From Pseudooceanicola onchidii (GTDB lineage Bacteria > Pseudomonadota > Alphaproteobacteria > Rhodobacterales > Rhodobacteraceae), in assembly GCF_004959925.1 (NCBI RefSeq), contig NZ_SPUW01000001.1:124001-188000 (forward strand): 64,000 nt of DNA. Direction: 5' to 3'. The translations under genes were made by a program, and so were the position numbers. The notes below the pieces were generated by a model. It had not been told where the DNA came from and did no database searches. It was given only the letters and a program-made list of their open reading frames with translations. The stretch's first letter is position 1, and each line of letters starts with the position of its first letter. Shown piece after piece: positions 23,800 through 33,106 of the stretch.

Positions 23800-25239
23800 A
23801 TGGAATTTTTCAATACGATCTTTAATGCGATCAATGATTTGACATGGGGCTGGGCGCTGGTGCCCTTCCTGGTCATCTTTGGCGTATTTTTCACGGTCAG
23901 CAGCGGCTTCGTCCAGTTCCGCTTCTTCAAGCGCATGTTCCGGGTGCTGCGCAGCGACGCCGATGCCGACCCCAACAAGATCAGCGCCCGAGAGGCCCTG
24001 TTCGTGTCGGTCGGCGGGCGCGTCGGCGGCGGCAATATCGCGGGGGTCGCGGTGGCGATCACCGCAGGCGGTCCGGGCGCGGTCTTCTGGATGTGGGCGA
24101 TCGCGCTGATAGGCATGTGTTCGTCCCTGATCGAAGCGACGCTGGCCCAGCTGTACAAGCGCACCACGCCCGAAGGCGACTATCGGGGCGGCCCGGCCCG
24201 GGCGATCATCCATGGCCTGGGTGAGAACTATCGCTGGCTGGCGGTGGTCTATGCGGTCTGCCTGATTGCCTCTTTCGCCATCGGGTTCAACGCCTTCCAG
24301 GGCAATACCGTGGCCGGCGCCGCGCTGGACAGCCTTGGCGTGCCCCGGCTCTGGACCGGGATCGTGCTGGCGCTGGCGACCGGGTTCATCGTCTTCGGCG
24401 GCATCCACCGGATCGCCAAGGCGGCGGACGTGGTCGTGCCGGTCATGGCCATCGGGTATCTTGCCATGGCGCTGCTGATCATCCTGATCAACATCACCAG
24501 CCTGCCCGGCGTCATCATCGACATCGTCGCCAATGCCTTCGGCTTCCGCGAAGCCGTCGCGGGCGGCATGGGCGCGGCGATCGCCAACGGCCTGCGGCGC
24601 GGTCTCTTCTCGAACGAGGCCGGGCTTGGATCGGCGCCGAACGTCGCGGCCACGGCCTATGTCAGGCACCCGGTCAGCCAGGGCATCACGCAGAGCTTTT
24701 CGGTCTTCATCGACACGATCATCATCTGTTCCTGCACGGCCTTCATCATCCTTCTGGGCGATGTCTACCAGCCGGGCGCCGAGGGCGTGGACGGTGTCGC
24801 GCTGACACAGCAGAGCATGGTCAGCCACGTGGGGTCCTGGGCGCAGTACTATCTGACGGCGGCGATCCTGCTCTTCTCGTTCTCGTCGATCATGTACAAC
24901 TACTACCTCGGGGAAAACGCGCTGTCCTTCATGACCAACAACCCCATGGCGCTGAACGTGCTGCGGGTGGCGATCATGGGCATCGTCTTCCTGGGTGCGG
25001 TCGCGCCGGGCGCGACGGTGGTCTTCTCGTTCTCGGATCCGATGATGGGCATCCTTGCGGTGGTGAACCTGCTGGCGCTGATGATGCTGTTCCCGGTGGC
25101 GATGCGGATCATCACCGACTTCCGCAATCAGCTGAAGGCGGGCGTGTCGAAGCCGATCTTCGATCCGGCCAAGTTCCCGGATCTCGATACCGATCCGACC
25201 GCATGGCCCGATGCGCCGGGCCGCACCCCGGCAGAGTAA
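23800..25239 (+). CDS. sodium:alanine symporter family protein (AGCS)
   Basis: A 479-residue inner-membrane Na+-coupled amino-acid carrier with about 11 membrane helices. The family signature GGNIAGVAVAITAGGPGAVFWM sits near residue 80, and GLRRGLFSNEAGLGSAPNVAA, the AGCS substrate/sodium site, near residue 260. The start MEFFNTIFNAIND at 23800 is the family-like N-terminus; the frame is open upstream to 23701 through a non-homologous stretch. About 200 bases of promoter region precede it and a strong terminator follows. Alanine or glycine is the likely substrate. Confidence 0.92.
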   Translation: MEFFNTIFNAINDLTWGWALVPFLVIFGVFFTVSSGFVQFRFFKRMFRVLRSDADADPNKISAREALFVSVGGRVGGGNIAGVAVAITAGGPGAVFWMWAIALIGMCSSLIEATLAQLYKRTTPEGDYRGGPARAIIHGLGENYRWLAVVYAVCLIASFAIGFNAFQGNTVAGAALDSLGVPRLWTGIVLALATGFIVFGGIHRIAKAADVVVPVMAIGYLAMALLIILINITSLPGVIIDIVANAFGFREAVAGGMGAAIANGLRRGLFSNEAGLGSAPNVAATAYVRHPVSQGITQSFSVFIDTIIICSCTAFIILLGDVYQPGAEGVDGVALTQQSMVSHVGSWAQYYLTAAILLFSFSSIMYNYYLGENALSFMTNNPMALNVLRVAIMGIVFLGAVAPGATVVFSFSDPMMGILAVVNLLALMMLFPVAMRIITDFRNQLKAGVSKPIFDPAKFPDLDTDPTAWPDAPGRTPAE

Positions 25240-25243
25240 AGCG

Positions 25244-25272
25244 AAAGGGCGTCCCGATCGGGGCGCCCTTTT
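25244..25272 (+). terminator. intrinsic terminator after the alanine symporter
   Basis: Stem AAAGGGCGTCCC / GGGGCGCCCTTT with a GATC loop and TTTT tail starting five bases past the stop. The A-rich base on the other side makes it bidirectional, serving the convergent TRIC gene too. Confidence 0.88.
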
Positions 25273-25282
25273 CAGTTTGGGC

Positions 25283-25906
25283 TCAGCTCCGGGGGCCGGG
25301 CGCCTTGGGCGCCTGCCATCCGAGATAGACGCTCAGGATCCGCACCAGCGCCGCGGCGACGGCACCGGCCACGGCTGACAGTGTCGGCTCGAACGCCAGA
25401 TGATCGGCCAGAACGACCACGCCCGCGCCCAGCAGGGCGGCCAGCGCGTAGACCTCTTCGCGCAGGACACGCGGCACTTCTGTCACCAAAAGATCGCGCA
25501 CGACGCCGCCCCCGACCGCCGTCAGCACGCCGACGACCATCGCCGGGATCGGATCAAGCCCGTATTCCAGCGCCTTGCGCGCCCCGCTGACCGCGAACAA
25601 CCCCAGCCCGAGCGCGTCCAGCACCATGACCGGCTTGGCCAGCCGTTCGATCTGTCGATGTGCGAAGAACACGCAAACCGCCGCGCAGAGCGCCGCCAGC
25701 AGGTAGTCCGAGGTCGCGAGCGCCGCCACCGGCGTCGCGCCAAGGGCCATGTCGCGGACCAGCCCGCCCGACAGCGCGGCCGCCACGGCCAGCACCGCGA
25801 TCCCGAAAATGTCGAGGTCGCGGCGCACGGCCAGCATGGCACCGGACAGGCCGAAGACGAAGGTCCCGGTCAGATCAAGCCAGTACAGGGTCATTTCCGG
25901 TGTCAT
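25283..25906 (-). CDS. trimeric intracellular cation channel family protein (UPF0126)
   Basis: A 207-residue inner-membrane protein made of two repeated UPF0126 units: the first has SGAMLAVRRDLDIFGIAVLA and GGLVRDMALG, the second SGARKALEYG and GGGVVRDLLV. Bacterial members form trimeric K+/cation channels related to animal TRIC. The start at 25906 (MTPEMTLYWLDL) is chosen over an upstream ATG that lies in the repeat region. It sits downstream of dapD on the same strand with a dispersed repeat between. Confidence 0.88.
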   Translation of the reverse strand: MTPEMTLYWLDLTGTFVFGLSGAMLAVRRDLDIFGIAVLAVAAALSGGLVRDMALGATPVAALATSDYLLAALCAAVCVFFAHRQIERLAKPVMVLDALGLGLFAVSGARKALEYGLDPIPAMVVGVLTAVGGGVVRDLLVTEVPRVLREEVYALAALLGAGVVVLADHLAFEPTLSAVAGAVAAALVRILSVYLGWQAPKAPGPRS

Positions 25907-25930
25907 GCTGTGCGCCCCTGATCCGAGGCC

Positions 25931-25996
25931 GGGGGAGGGGCGCTGCCCCTCGGCGCTGGCGCGCCTCACCCCGAGGTATTTGCGACCAGAAGAAGG
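25931..25996 (+). repeat. terminator-linked repeat between dapD and the TRIC gene
   Basis: GGGGCGCTGCCCC hairpin and GGCGCTGGCGCC dyad followed by CCCCGAGGTATTTGCGACCAGAAGAAG. The TATTT tail reads on the plus strand although both flanking genes are on the minus strand, so it is not simply dapD's terminator. Confidence 0.6.
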
Positions 25997-26824
25997 TCAG
26001 TCGCGCAGAAGCTCGTTGATGCCGGTCTTGGAGCGCGTGCGCTCGTCCACGGTTTTCACGATCACGGCGCAATAGAGGTTCACCCCGCCGGTCGAGGGCA
26101 TGGAGCCCGATACGACGACCGAGTAGGGCGGCACTTCGCCGTAGAAGACTTCGCCGGTTTCGCGGTTCACGATCTTGGTGGACTGGCCGATGAAGACGCC
26201 CATGCCCAGGACCGAACCTTCGCGGACGATCACGCCCTCGACCACCTCGGACCGCGCGCCGATGAAGCAGTTGTCCTCGATGATGGTCGGGCCGGCCTGC
26301 ATCGGTTCCAGCACGCCGCCGATGCCGACGCCGCCCGACAGGTGCACGCCCTTGCCGATCTGTGCGCAGGACCCGACGGTCGCCCAGGTGTCGACCATGG
26401 TGCCTTCGTCGACATAGGCGCCGAGGTTCACGAAGGACGGCATCAGGACGACGTTCTTGGCGATGTAGGCGGATTTGCGGACGACGCAGTTGGGCACGGC
26501 GCGGAATCCGGCCTCTTTCCACTGGGTCGGGCCCCAGCCCTTGAACTTGCTGTCGACCTTGTCCCACCAGCCCGAGCCCTGCGGCCCGCCGGACTGTTCT
26601 TCCATGTCCTTCAGGCGGAAGCCCAGCAGCACGGCCTTCTTGGCCCACTGGTTCACGTGCCAGGTGCCATCGTCGCCACGTTCGGCGACGCGCAGCGTAC
26701 CGCCGTCAAGCGCGGCCAGCGTGCTTTCGATGGCATCGCGGGTTTCGCCCGTGGTGGCGGGGGTGATCTGGTCGCGCGCCTCCCAGGCGGCTTCGATGGC
26801 GGTTTCAAGCTGGGCGTTGGACAT
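25997..26824 (-). CDS. dapD: 2,3,4,5-tetrahydropyridine-2,6-dicarboxylate N-succinyltransferase
   Basis: A 275-residue left-handed beta-helix acyltransferase that uses succinyl-CoA in the diaminopimelate/lysine pathway, immediately before the DapC and DapE steps. Hexapeptide repeats run from about residue 100 to 230, for example [40 protein letters not shown] and [28 protein letters not shown] precedes the ATG. Only dapE and dapF of its pathway are also in the window, in separate transcripts. Confidence 0.96.
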   Translation of the reverse strand: MSNAQLETAIEAAWEARDQITPATTGETRDAIESTLAALDGGTLRVAERGDDGTWHVNQWAKKAVLLGFRLKDMEEQSGGPQGSGWWDKVDSKFKGWGPTQWKEAGFRAVPNCVVRKSAYIAKNVVLMPSFVNLGAYVDEGTMVDTWATVGSCAQIGKGVHLSGGVGIGGVLEPMQAGPTIIEDNCFIGARSEVVEGVIVREGSVLGMGVFIGQSTKIVNRETGEVFYGEVPPYSVVVSGSMPSTGGVNLYCAVIVKTVDERTRSKTGINELLRD

Positions 26825-26970
26825 GGGGCTTCCTTTCCGGTTCCGGATCGCGGGCGGTTAGACACCAAACGCGGGCGTCGTGCAATCGCGGATGGCAATC
26901 GGGGCCGGGGGCATGGCGGGTCGGGGCGGGACGCGCTACATCTGGGGACGACAGCGCAACAGGAGCCCTG

Positions 26971-27816
26971 ATGACCGAAGACCGCCAGTCGCCCTTTCGC
27001 GATGCCCAAACCGATTTCAAGACCGCCCATGATGTGCCCGACACGCCGCAGACGCGCGCGCCCGCCTACCGGCTGGCCTTTGCGGACGAGGAATTCCTGC
27101 TGCGCGACGAACTGCGCCCGGTGCGCCTGCAACTGGAACTGCTGAAGCCGCAGCTGGTGATGGACGAACGCGGGATCGAGTCGACCGTGGTCCTGTTCGG
27201 CGGCGCCCGCATCCCCGAGCCCTCGAAGAAGGACAAGGCCAAGACCAAGACCCTGGCCGAGCTGTCGGCCTATTACGACGAGGCGCGAACCTTCGCGCGC
27301 CACATCACACAGCGGTCGCTGGACAGCTACGGGCGCGAATGGGTCATCGCCACCGGCGGCGGCCCCGGCGTGATGGAGGCCGGCAACCGCGGCGCCGACG
27401 ATGCGGGCGGCCAGTCCATCGGGCTGAACATCGTGCTGCCGCATGAACAGGCGCCGAACGAATGGGTGACGCCGGACCTGTGTTTCAACTTCCACTACTT
27501 CGCGATCCGCAAGATGCATTTCCTGATGCGCGCGCGGGCCGTCTGCGTCTTTCCCGGCGGTTTCGGCACGCTGGACGAGATGTTCGAGGCGCTGACCCTG
27601 ATCCAGACCGGCCGGATGGAGCGGGTGCCCTTCCTGCTGTTCGGCCGCGCCTTCTGGGAAAAGATCATCAACTGGGAGGCCCTGGCCGACGCGGGCACCA
27701 TCGCGCGCGAGGATCTGGACCTGTTCCGCTTTGTCGAAACGGCGGCCGAGGCGCTGGACGTCATCGACAGCTGGGACGGCGCGGGCCAGAAGCGCGGTGA
27801 TATCCCGGGGCGTTGA
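26971..27816 (+). CDS. LOG family (TIGR00730) Rossmann-fold protein
   Basis: A 281-residue protein with the lysine-decarboxylase-like Rossmann fold. The two LOG motifs are GGGPGVMEAGNRGA near residue 130 and PGGFGTLDEMFE near residue 195. Characterised LOG proteins are cytokinin riboside 5'-monophosphate phosphoribohydrolases; bacterial long-form members may hydrolyse AMP or other nucleotides. An ~100-residue N-terminal extension distinguishes it from the short LOG type. CAGGAG precedes the ATG. It is divergent from dapD with ~145 bases between. Confidence 0.85.
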   Translation: MTEDRQSPFRDAQTDFKTAHDVPDTPQTRAPAYRLAFADEEFLLRDELRPVRLQLELLKPQLVMDERGIESTVVLFGGARIPEPSKKDKAKTKTLAELSAYYDEARTFARHITQRSLDSYGREWVIATGGGPGVMEAGNRGADDAGGQSIGLNIVLPHEQAPNEWVTPDLCFNFHYFAIRKMHFLMRARAVCVFPGGFGTLDEMFEALTLIQTGRMERVPFLLFGRAFWEKIINWEALADAGTIAREDLDLFRFVETAAEALDVIDSWDGAGQKRGDIPGR

Positions 27817-27915
27817 TCGACGGGCGCCAGAGTGGGGGGATGACTCCCCCTCATCACCCCTGATCCAAGCCCCGCTGATGATCGGCATCGCGGGGCGGTT
27901 GGGTCTGCGCTGATC

Positions 27916-28533
27916 TCAGAAATCGCGCCGGAACGCGGCGTTGTTGGCCCAGTCGGTCCGATCCATCACGTAAGGCAGGTCACCGAAGTTCACCGCCCAG
28001 CTGTCGATGATGAACTCTTGCCCGGTGTCGGTCTGGATGATGGATGACACGGTGTGCGTCCAGAAGCGCCGGGTCATCAGGCCGATGGTCACCCGCTGGC
28101 CCTGCCGGTGGAACCGCAGGTGCCCGGCCTGATCCAGCAGCGCGAGGAACACGGCGGTGTTGACCATCTCGTCGACGCAATCCTGCGATTCCCCGTTGAG
28201 CGTGCCCGAGTAGGCGCCGTCGGTGTCATAGCCGGTCTTCTTGCCGACGATCACCTCGATCCGGCGCAGCGCCTCGGCCAGTGCGCGGCGTTCCTGCCCG
28301 GCGCTGCGGGGGCGGGTGCGGAAGGGCTGCTGGACATGGCGCCATTCGGCCTGCGTCAGGCCGGTCGCCACGCGGTTCCTGCAGCCGTAATCACCACAGA
28401 TGAAGAAGGCCTCGGGTCGCGGGTTCTGGACCGAATAGGCCTGACGCGTGACCTCAAGCCCGCCCTGCTGGACATCGCATCCAGCCAGGATGAGGGCGCA
28501 GACCGCGCCGGACAAAATACGTAATCCCAACAT
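27916..28533 (-). CDS. hypothetical lipoprotein
   Basis: A 205-residue protein with a lipoprotein signal ending LILAGC, so it should be anchored in a membrane facing the periplasm. The mature part contains paired cysteines (FFICGDYGCRN) and a Cys-containing DCVDEMVNTAVFLALL helix, then FWTHTVSSIIQTDTGQEFIIDSW, reminiscent of transglutaminase-like/papain-like folds with a Cys-His-Asp order, but I do not recognise a family with confidence. An in-frame ATG at 28560 is an alternative start. It is downstream of no co-directional neighbour except the aminotransferase, which is also on the minus strand and lies upstream. Confidence 0.65.
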   Translation of the reverse strand: MLGLRILSGAVCALILAGCDVQQGGLEVTRQAYSVQNPRPEAFFICGDYGCRNRVATGLTQAEWRHVQQPFRTRPRSAGQERRALAEALRRIEVIVGKKTGYDTDGAYSGTLNGESQDCVDEMVNTAVFLALLDQAGHLRFHRQGQRVTIGLMTRRFWTHTVSSIIQTDTGQEFIIDSWAVNFGDLPYVMDRTDWANNAAFRRDF

Positions 28534-28673
28534 CGCACTGCCAAAGTTGTTCTGGAACAACTCTAGCAGCGGATGTGGGCAGGGGCAGAGCCGCCAAACC
28601 CCACACCGCTGCCAAAAGCCGACGGTGTGGGCCTGAGGTCACAGGCTATGCCTCGTGATCGGGCTGCGAGCTG

Positions 28674-30026
28674 TCAGAGCGCCCCGATCGCCGTGTCGAA
28701 GGCATTGATGATTGTCTGCACCTCACCCTCGGTGATGATCAGCGGCGGCGACATCATGATGTTGGGCGGCGCCGGGCGCACCATGGCCCCCGCATCGTAG
28801 ATCGCCTTTTGCAGCTTCTTGACCGTGCCCGCGTCCATCGGCGTCTTGGCCGCGCGGTCCGACACGAATTCGACCGCCGTCATCAGCCCGTGCCCGCCCC
28901 GGACGTCGCCGATCACGTCGTACTTGTCCTTGAGCGCCAGCAGACCCTGGTACAGCTGCGTGCCGCGCGCCGCCGCGTTGGTCTTGGTGTCCAGCCGCAG
29001 GGTTTCCGAAATCGTGGCCGTGACCGCGGCCGCGCCGACCGGATGCGCCGAATAGGTGTAGCCGTGGAAGATCCCCGCCGCCGCGCTGTCGGCCTTTTCA
29101 AAGACCTCTGCGATCTCTTCGGAAATCAGCGCCGCGCCGACAGGGAAATAGGCCGAGGTGATGCCCTTGGCCGTCGACATCATGTCGGGCTTCACGCCCC
29201 AGTGCCGCGATCCCGACCAGTCGCCAGTCCGGCCAAAGCCGCAGATGACCTCGTCCGCGATCATCAGGATGCCGTACTTGGTGCAGATCTCGCGCATCAG
29301 CTTCATGAAGCTGGCGTCCGGCACGATCACGCCGCCGGCGCCCAGGATCGGCTCCATGATGAAGGCGGCGATGGTCTCGGCGCCCTGGAATTCGATCTCG
29401 TCGACCATTTCGGCCGCGATCTTCTGGGCCAGCGCTGCGGGGTCGGTCTCATCGAAGGGGTTGCGATAGGGGTAGGGCGCGGTGATGTGGAAGCAGCCGG
29501 GCAGCATCGGTTCGTACCCGATGCGGAACCGGTTGTTGCCGTTGACCGAGGCGCCGCCGAAATGCGTGCCGTGATAGCCTTTCTTCAGCGACAGGAACTT
29601 GGTGCGCTGCGGCTGGCCCTTGATCCGGTGATACTGCCGCGACAGCCGCAGGCAGGTTTCCACGGAATCCGACCCGCCCGAGGTAAAGAAGACGCGGCCG
29701 ATGCCATCATCGGCAAAGAACTCCTGCACCGCGACCGAAGCCTCGATCGCCGTCGGGTTCGTCGATCCGGCGAAGGCGGAATAGTAGGGCAGGTCATAAA
29801 GCTGCTTGGCGATCGCCTCTTTCACCACGTCGTTGGAATAGCCCAGGTTGGCACACCACAGCCCGCCGACACCGTCCACGGTTTCATGGCCGTCGATGTC
29901 ATAGATCTTGGACCCTTCCGCGCGGGTGATGATCACCGGCGGATTCGCAAGGCTGTCTCCGGGCGCGCCCATGGGGTGCCACAGGGCCTTTGCATTGTGT
30001 TCTTTGAGAAAATTGTCGTCTTTCAT
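28674..30026 (-). CDS. class III aminotransferase (omega-aminotransferase type)
   Basis: A 450-residue PLP enzyme. The PLP-phosphate segment FTSGGSDSVETCLRLSRQYH, the Asp motif LMIADEVICGFGRTG and the Schiff-base Lys in STAKGITSAYFPVGA are all in the expected order. Such enzymes move an amino group from an omega-amine, beta-alanine or taurine-like donor to pyruvate; the donor cannot be read off. CGGAGG lies before the ATG at 30026, so the frame's upstream extension to 30095 is not used. It lies between a Hint-protein gene upstream and the lipoprotein gene downstream, all on the minus strand. Confidence 0.9.
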   Translation of the reverse strand: MKDDNFLKEHNAKALWHPMGAPGDSLANPPVIITRAEGSKIYDIDGHETVDGVGGLWCANLGYSNDVVKEAIAKQLYDLPYYSAFAGSTNPTAIEASVAVQEFFADDGIGRVFFTSGGSDSVETCLRLSRQYHRIKGQPQRTKFLSLKKGYHGTHFGGASVNGNNRFRIGYEPMLPGCFHITAPYPYRNPFDETDPAALAQKIAAEMVDEIEFQGAETIAAFIMEPILGAGGVIVPDASFMKLMREICTKYGILMIADEVICGFGRTGDWSGSRHWGVKPDMMSTAKGITSAYFPVGAALISEEIAEVFEKADSAAAGIFHGYTYSAHPVGAAAVTATISETLRLDTKTNAAARGTQLYQGLLALKDKYDVIGDVRGGHGLMTAVEFVSDRAAKTPMDAGTVKKLQKAIYDAGAMVRPAPPNIMMSPPLIITEGEVQTIINAFDTAIGAL

Positions 30027-30113
30027 GGCCAAACCTCCGGCTATTGCCCACGACGCTACGCCCATTGCGGCCCGTGTCCAGCCCCGAACGCGCATCCCCG
30101 CCGTCGCGGGGCA

Positions 30114-31121
30114 TCAGGCGGCGTGGCGGGTCGTGTCGGCGCGGGGATCCGCGCCTGCCGCACAGGTCAGTCGCCGTATGGCCTCCTTCACGCGCATGAA
30201 GGGCATCGCGGGGGTGGGCCGCCCCATGATCTTCCGCACCTCGCGGCGCGAGGCCCGGGGCAGCAGCCCAAGCGCCGTGTCACCCGGCCAGTAGCTTTCG
30301 CAGGGCAGGCCCTCGGCCAGCAGGACCTCGTGGTGCGCCAGCACGATATGGATCAGATCGGTCCCCGTGGCGTCGCGGTCCAGCCCGACACGGGGCAGGC
30401 AGGTCAGCGCCCGTGCCGGCACCAGCGCGCCAAGCTGCGGCATCCAGACCCGGTGTTGCGGCGACAGGGTGAGGTCGCGGCGGGGCAGGCCGCGCCCGAA
30501 GGCGTCCTTGCGAATGCGGATGGGGGCGTCTTCTGCGCCCGACGAGGTCAGGATCAGCGCAACCCGAGCGGTCCTGCCGTCGGCCAGCCGGATGTCGTCA
30601 CCGCGCTTCAGGTTCTTGGCGCGAATATGGCCGGTCGGCGTGGCAATCCGGCTGCGCGGCGCGAAACAGGCGGGCGAGCTGGTCGAATACGAATGGACGC
30701 CCTGGACCGAGTCCGCGGTCGACACGACGGTCAGCGGCTCGCCAAAAGGCGGAACGGCGCCCTGGACGACAAATCCCTGGATGTTGAAGGCGTCGGTGCC
30801 GACCGACACGAACTGCAGGGTGTAGTTGCGGCCGTCGCTGTCCTGGACAGTGACGATGTATTCGGCCTGGATCCATGTCCCGTCGGGGTAGGAGACGCCG
30901 TTCAGCGTGGCCGGGCCGTTCAGAACCTGCGCCGCATCCTGATCGTCATCGAAATAGGTGTCGACATCTTGGACCGACACCGGCGTTTCGGTCGCGCCCG
31001 GGGCAATCGTGATCGTGCTGACACCCCAGTTGAACTGGTAGCCGCCATTGTCGCTGAACCCGTCGGGATCATCGGTCGAGGCATAACTCAGATCGAAGAA
31101 GTTGAGGTTGTAGGTGGGCAT
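30114..31121 (-). CDS. Hint-domain protein with catalytic Cys
   Basis: A 335-residue protein. The N-terminal half (residues ~1-140) is a beta-rich, Asp/Asn-rich module of the kind seen in secreted roseobacter proteins, with no signal peptide. The Hint domain begins at CFAPRSRIATPTG with an intact Cys and continues through LKRGDDIRLADGRTARV and the LTLSPQHRVWM block containing the conserved His, matching the Cys1/TxxH arrangement of autoprocessing domains. It might cleave itself or attach a molecule to its N-terminal half; this is inference. The start at 31121 is uncertain (in-frame ATG at 31157). Confidence 0.75.
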   Translation of the reverse strand: MPTYNLNFFDLSYASTDDPDGFSDNGGYQFNWGVSTITIAPGATETPVSVQDVDTYFDDDQDAAQVLNGPATLNGVSYPDGTWIQAEYIVTVQDSDGRNYTLQFVSVGTDAFNIQGFVVQGAVPPFGEPLTVVSTADSVQGVHSYSTSSPACFAPRSRIATPTGHIRAKNLKRGDDIRLADGRTARVALILTSSGAEDAPIRIRKDAFGRGLPRRDLTLSPQHRVWMPQLGALVPARALTCLPRVGLDRDATGTDLIHIVLAHHEVLLAEGLPCESYWPGDTALGLLPRASRREVRKIMGRPTPAMPFMRVKEAIRRLTCAAGADPRADTTRHAA

Positions 31122-31230
31122 GGCGTTACGAACGAAGGGTCGTCCGTATACATGCAAAAAGTTGCAGGTTTATTTAGGGACGCAATGCGGAACATTCATG
31201 GCGTCCACGTGGCCTTTGTTTTCAAATGCG

Positions 31231-31261
31231 AAACGCCCCGCCGGGGTGCGACGGGGCGTTT
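31231..31261 (-). terminator. terminator after the OmpA lipoprotein gene
   Basis: Perfect 10-base stem AAACGCCCCG / CGGGGCGTTT with an 11-base loop, 26 bases past the stop of the OmpA-family gene; TTT/AAA on both sides makes it bidirectional. Confidence 0.8.
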
Positions 31262-31286
31262 GTCAGCCATAGGTGGTGTGGTTGGA

Positions 31287-31967
31287 TCAGGTGGTCGGCA
31301 GGATCACGATTTCCACACGGCGGTTCTGGGCGCGGCCTTCCGGCGTCAGGTTCGACGCGCGCGGCTGGTCTTCGCCGCGACCGAAGGACTGGATCCGCCC
31401 CGAGGACACCCCGTTCGACACCAGCACCGAAGCGACAGAGCTTGCCCGGCGCGCCGAGAGTTGCTGGTTGTAGGCGGCATCACCGGTGTTGTCGGTGTGG
31501 CCGATCACCTGCACGGTCGTGCGCGGATATTCGTTCAGGCTGCGCGCAACGGTCACCAGATCGCCCTGAAGGTCGGGACGCAGGGTCGAGCTGTTGGTGG
31601 CGAACAGGATGTCTTGCGGCATGGTCACGATCAGGCGGTCGCCGGTGTTGACGATCGACACGTTGCTGCCAAGGTCATTGCGCAGCGCGGCTTCCTGCTG
31701 GTCAAGGTATCCGCCGTAGGCCGCACCGGCGATCCCGCCGACAACCGCGCCGACGGCTGCGCCCTTGGCCGCGTCCTTGGACAGGATCGCGCCGGTGATC
31801 GCCCCGAGGGCGGCACCACCCGCCGCGCCGGTCCGGGTGTTCTGGCGACCGTCGTCCATCTGCATCTCGGTGCAGGCGGTGGTCAGCAGAAGGGCTGTGG
31901 CGGTGACGGCAAGCATCGGCCGGGTCAGGCGGTTGCGTCCGGTCGATACGTTGGAAAGTGCACTCAT
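31287..31967 (-). CDS. OmpA family lipoprotein with glycine zipper
   Basis: A 226-residue outer-membrane lipoprotein. Signal and lipobox LLLTTAC are at residues ~18-32, then a glycine-zipper stretch (AAGGAALGAITGAI, GAAVGAVVGGIAGAAYGG), then an OmpA C-terminal peptidoglycan-binding domain with VQVIGHTDNTGDAAYNQQLSARRA near residue 170. It probably ties the outer membrane to the cell wall. The start at 31967 is preferred over an upstream ATG because it leaves a normal-length signal. It is monocistronic between the Hint gene and the Ogt-like gene. Confidence 0.88.
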   Translation of the reverse strand: MSALSNVSTGRNRLTRPMLAVTATALLLTTACTEMQMDDGRQNTRTGAAGGAALGAITGAILSKDAAKGAAVGAVVGGIAGAAYGGYLDQQEAALRNDLGSNVSIVNTGDRLIVTMPQDILFATNSSTLRPDLQGDLVTVARSLNEYPRTTVQVIGHTDNTGDAAYNQQLSARRASSVASVLVSNGVSSGRIQSFGRGEDQPRASNLTPEGRAQNRRVEIVILPTT

Positions 31968-32070
31968 CGGGAACCTCGGTTGGTCATTCGGTCTTTGTCG
32001 CAGAGATGGACATCCCTGCGGTAAAGTCAAAACCAATCAGCCGGGCGTTTGGTTCCAAGCAAACTGTCGC

Positions 32071-32931
32071 TTATTGCGTCTCGGCCCCTTGCGGCCCCTC
32101 GGACCGGGCGGATTCCCAGGCCAGCATGGCGCGTTTCACGGGCAGCCCCCAGTGATAGCCGCCAAGGCCCCCGGTCGACCGGATCGCGCGGTGGCAGGGG
32201 ATCAGCCAGCTGACCGGGTTGCGTCCCACGGCGGTGCCGACGGCGCGCACGGCCTTTGGCGACCCGATGCTTTTCGCGATCTCGCCATAGGTCGTGACAT
32301 GGCCCGACGGGATGCGCAGCAAGGCCTCCCACACCTTGATCTGGAAGGGCGCGCCGATCATGTGCAGCCGGGTTTCTCCGGTCTGGCCGAAGGCGGCCTC
32401 GGCCCAGGGACGCAGCGCGTCAGGATCTTCGATCAGCCGGGCGGCCGGCCAGCGCGCGGTCATGTCCTGCCAGACGGCGTCGCGCCCCATCTCCTCGACA
32501 AAGCCGATCCCGCACAGGCCCCGGTCGGTGCCCATGACAAGTGCCTCGCCGAACGGCGTGTCGAGCCAGCCATGGCGGATCATCAGCCCGTCGCCGCCGC
32601 GCGCGAAATCGCCGGGGCTCATTGCCTCCCACCTGACAAAGAGATCATGCAGCCGACCCGACCCAGAAAGCCCCGCACCCGCCGCGGCTTCGAGCGTCGA
32701 GAAGCGGTTGGTCAGCAGCGCCTTGGCGTGGCCGAGGGCGAGGTATTGCTGAAACCGTTTGGGGCTGACCCCGACCCAGGCCGAGAAGAGCCGCTGAAAA
32801 TGCGCCTGGCTCATCCCCATGCGGGTGGCGAGCTGATCAAGCGGCAGCGGCGTCTCGGCCGCGTCGATCTCTTCGATGGCGCGGCGGATGACGTGGTAGT
32901 GGTAGCCTTGGGGCGTGTCGGTCTGAAGCAT
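32071..32931 (-). CDS. AraC-domain methylated-DNA-cysteine S-methyltransferase (Ada/Ogt-like)
   Basis: A 286-residue DNA-repair protein. An N-terminal AraC-type helix-turn-helix (residues ~15-105; MGMSQAHFQRLFSAWVGVSP) is fused to an Ogt methyltransferase domain with the acceptor Cys in the motif WLIPCHRAI and GTAVGRNP before it. It removes methyl groups from O6-methylguanine onto its own Cys. The zinc-binding N-terminal Ada domain that repairs phosphotriesters is absent, as in many alphaproteobacterial Ada-like proteins, so self-activation by methylation is questionable. AAAGGAG precedes the ATG at 32931. It is divergent from nth, another repair gene. Confidence 0.9.
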   Translation of the reverse strand: MLQTDTPQGYHYHVIRRAIEEIDAAETPLPLDQLATRMGMSQAHFQRLFSAWVGVSPKRFQQYLALGHAKALLTNRFSTLEAAAGAGLSGSGRLHDLFVRWEAMSPGDFARGGDGLMIRHGWLDTPFGEALVMGTDRGLCGIGFVEEMGRDAVWQDMTARWPAARLIEDPDALRPWAEAAFGQTGETRLHMIGAPFQIKVWEALLRIPSGHVTTYGEIAKSIGSPKAVRAVGTAVGRNPVSWLIPCHRAIRSTGGLGGYHWGLPVKRAMLAWESARSEGPQGAETQ

Positions 32932-33106
32932 CAGAAGGCTCCTTTCACCATCCAATCTAGGCGGACACATGCTGCGGCGCGACCCGGAACCTGCGGGATA
33001 TGGGGGGGGCGCGGCCTGCGACGACGCTCCGGTCCGGGGGCATGAACATCCCATTGCCGGTGACCGCATCTTGCCCGCCCGAAGTTTCCAAGCAATAACC
33101 GCCCTT

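Noticed and set aside
28809-32024. 1071-codon open frame on the plus strand
   Set aside because: Antisense to the aminotransferase, Hint and OmpA genes, with a composition rich in Arg/His/Gly/Ala and no motif.
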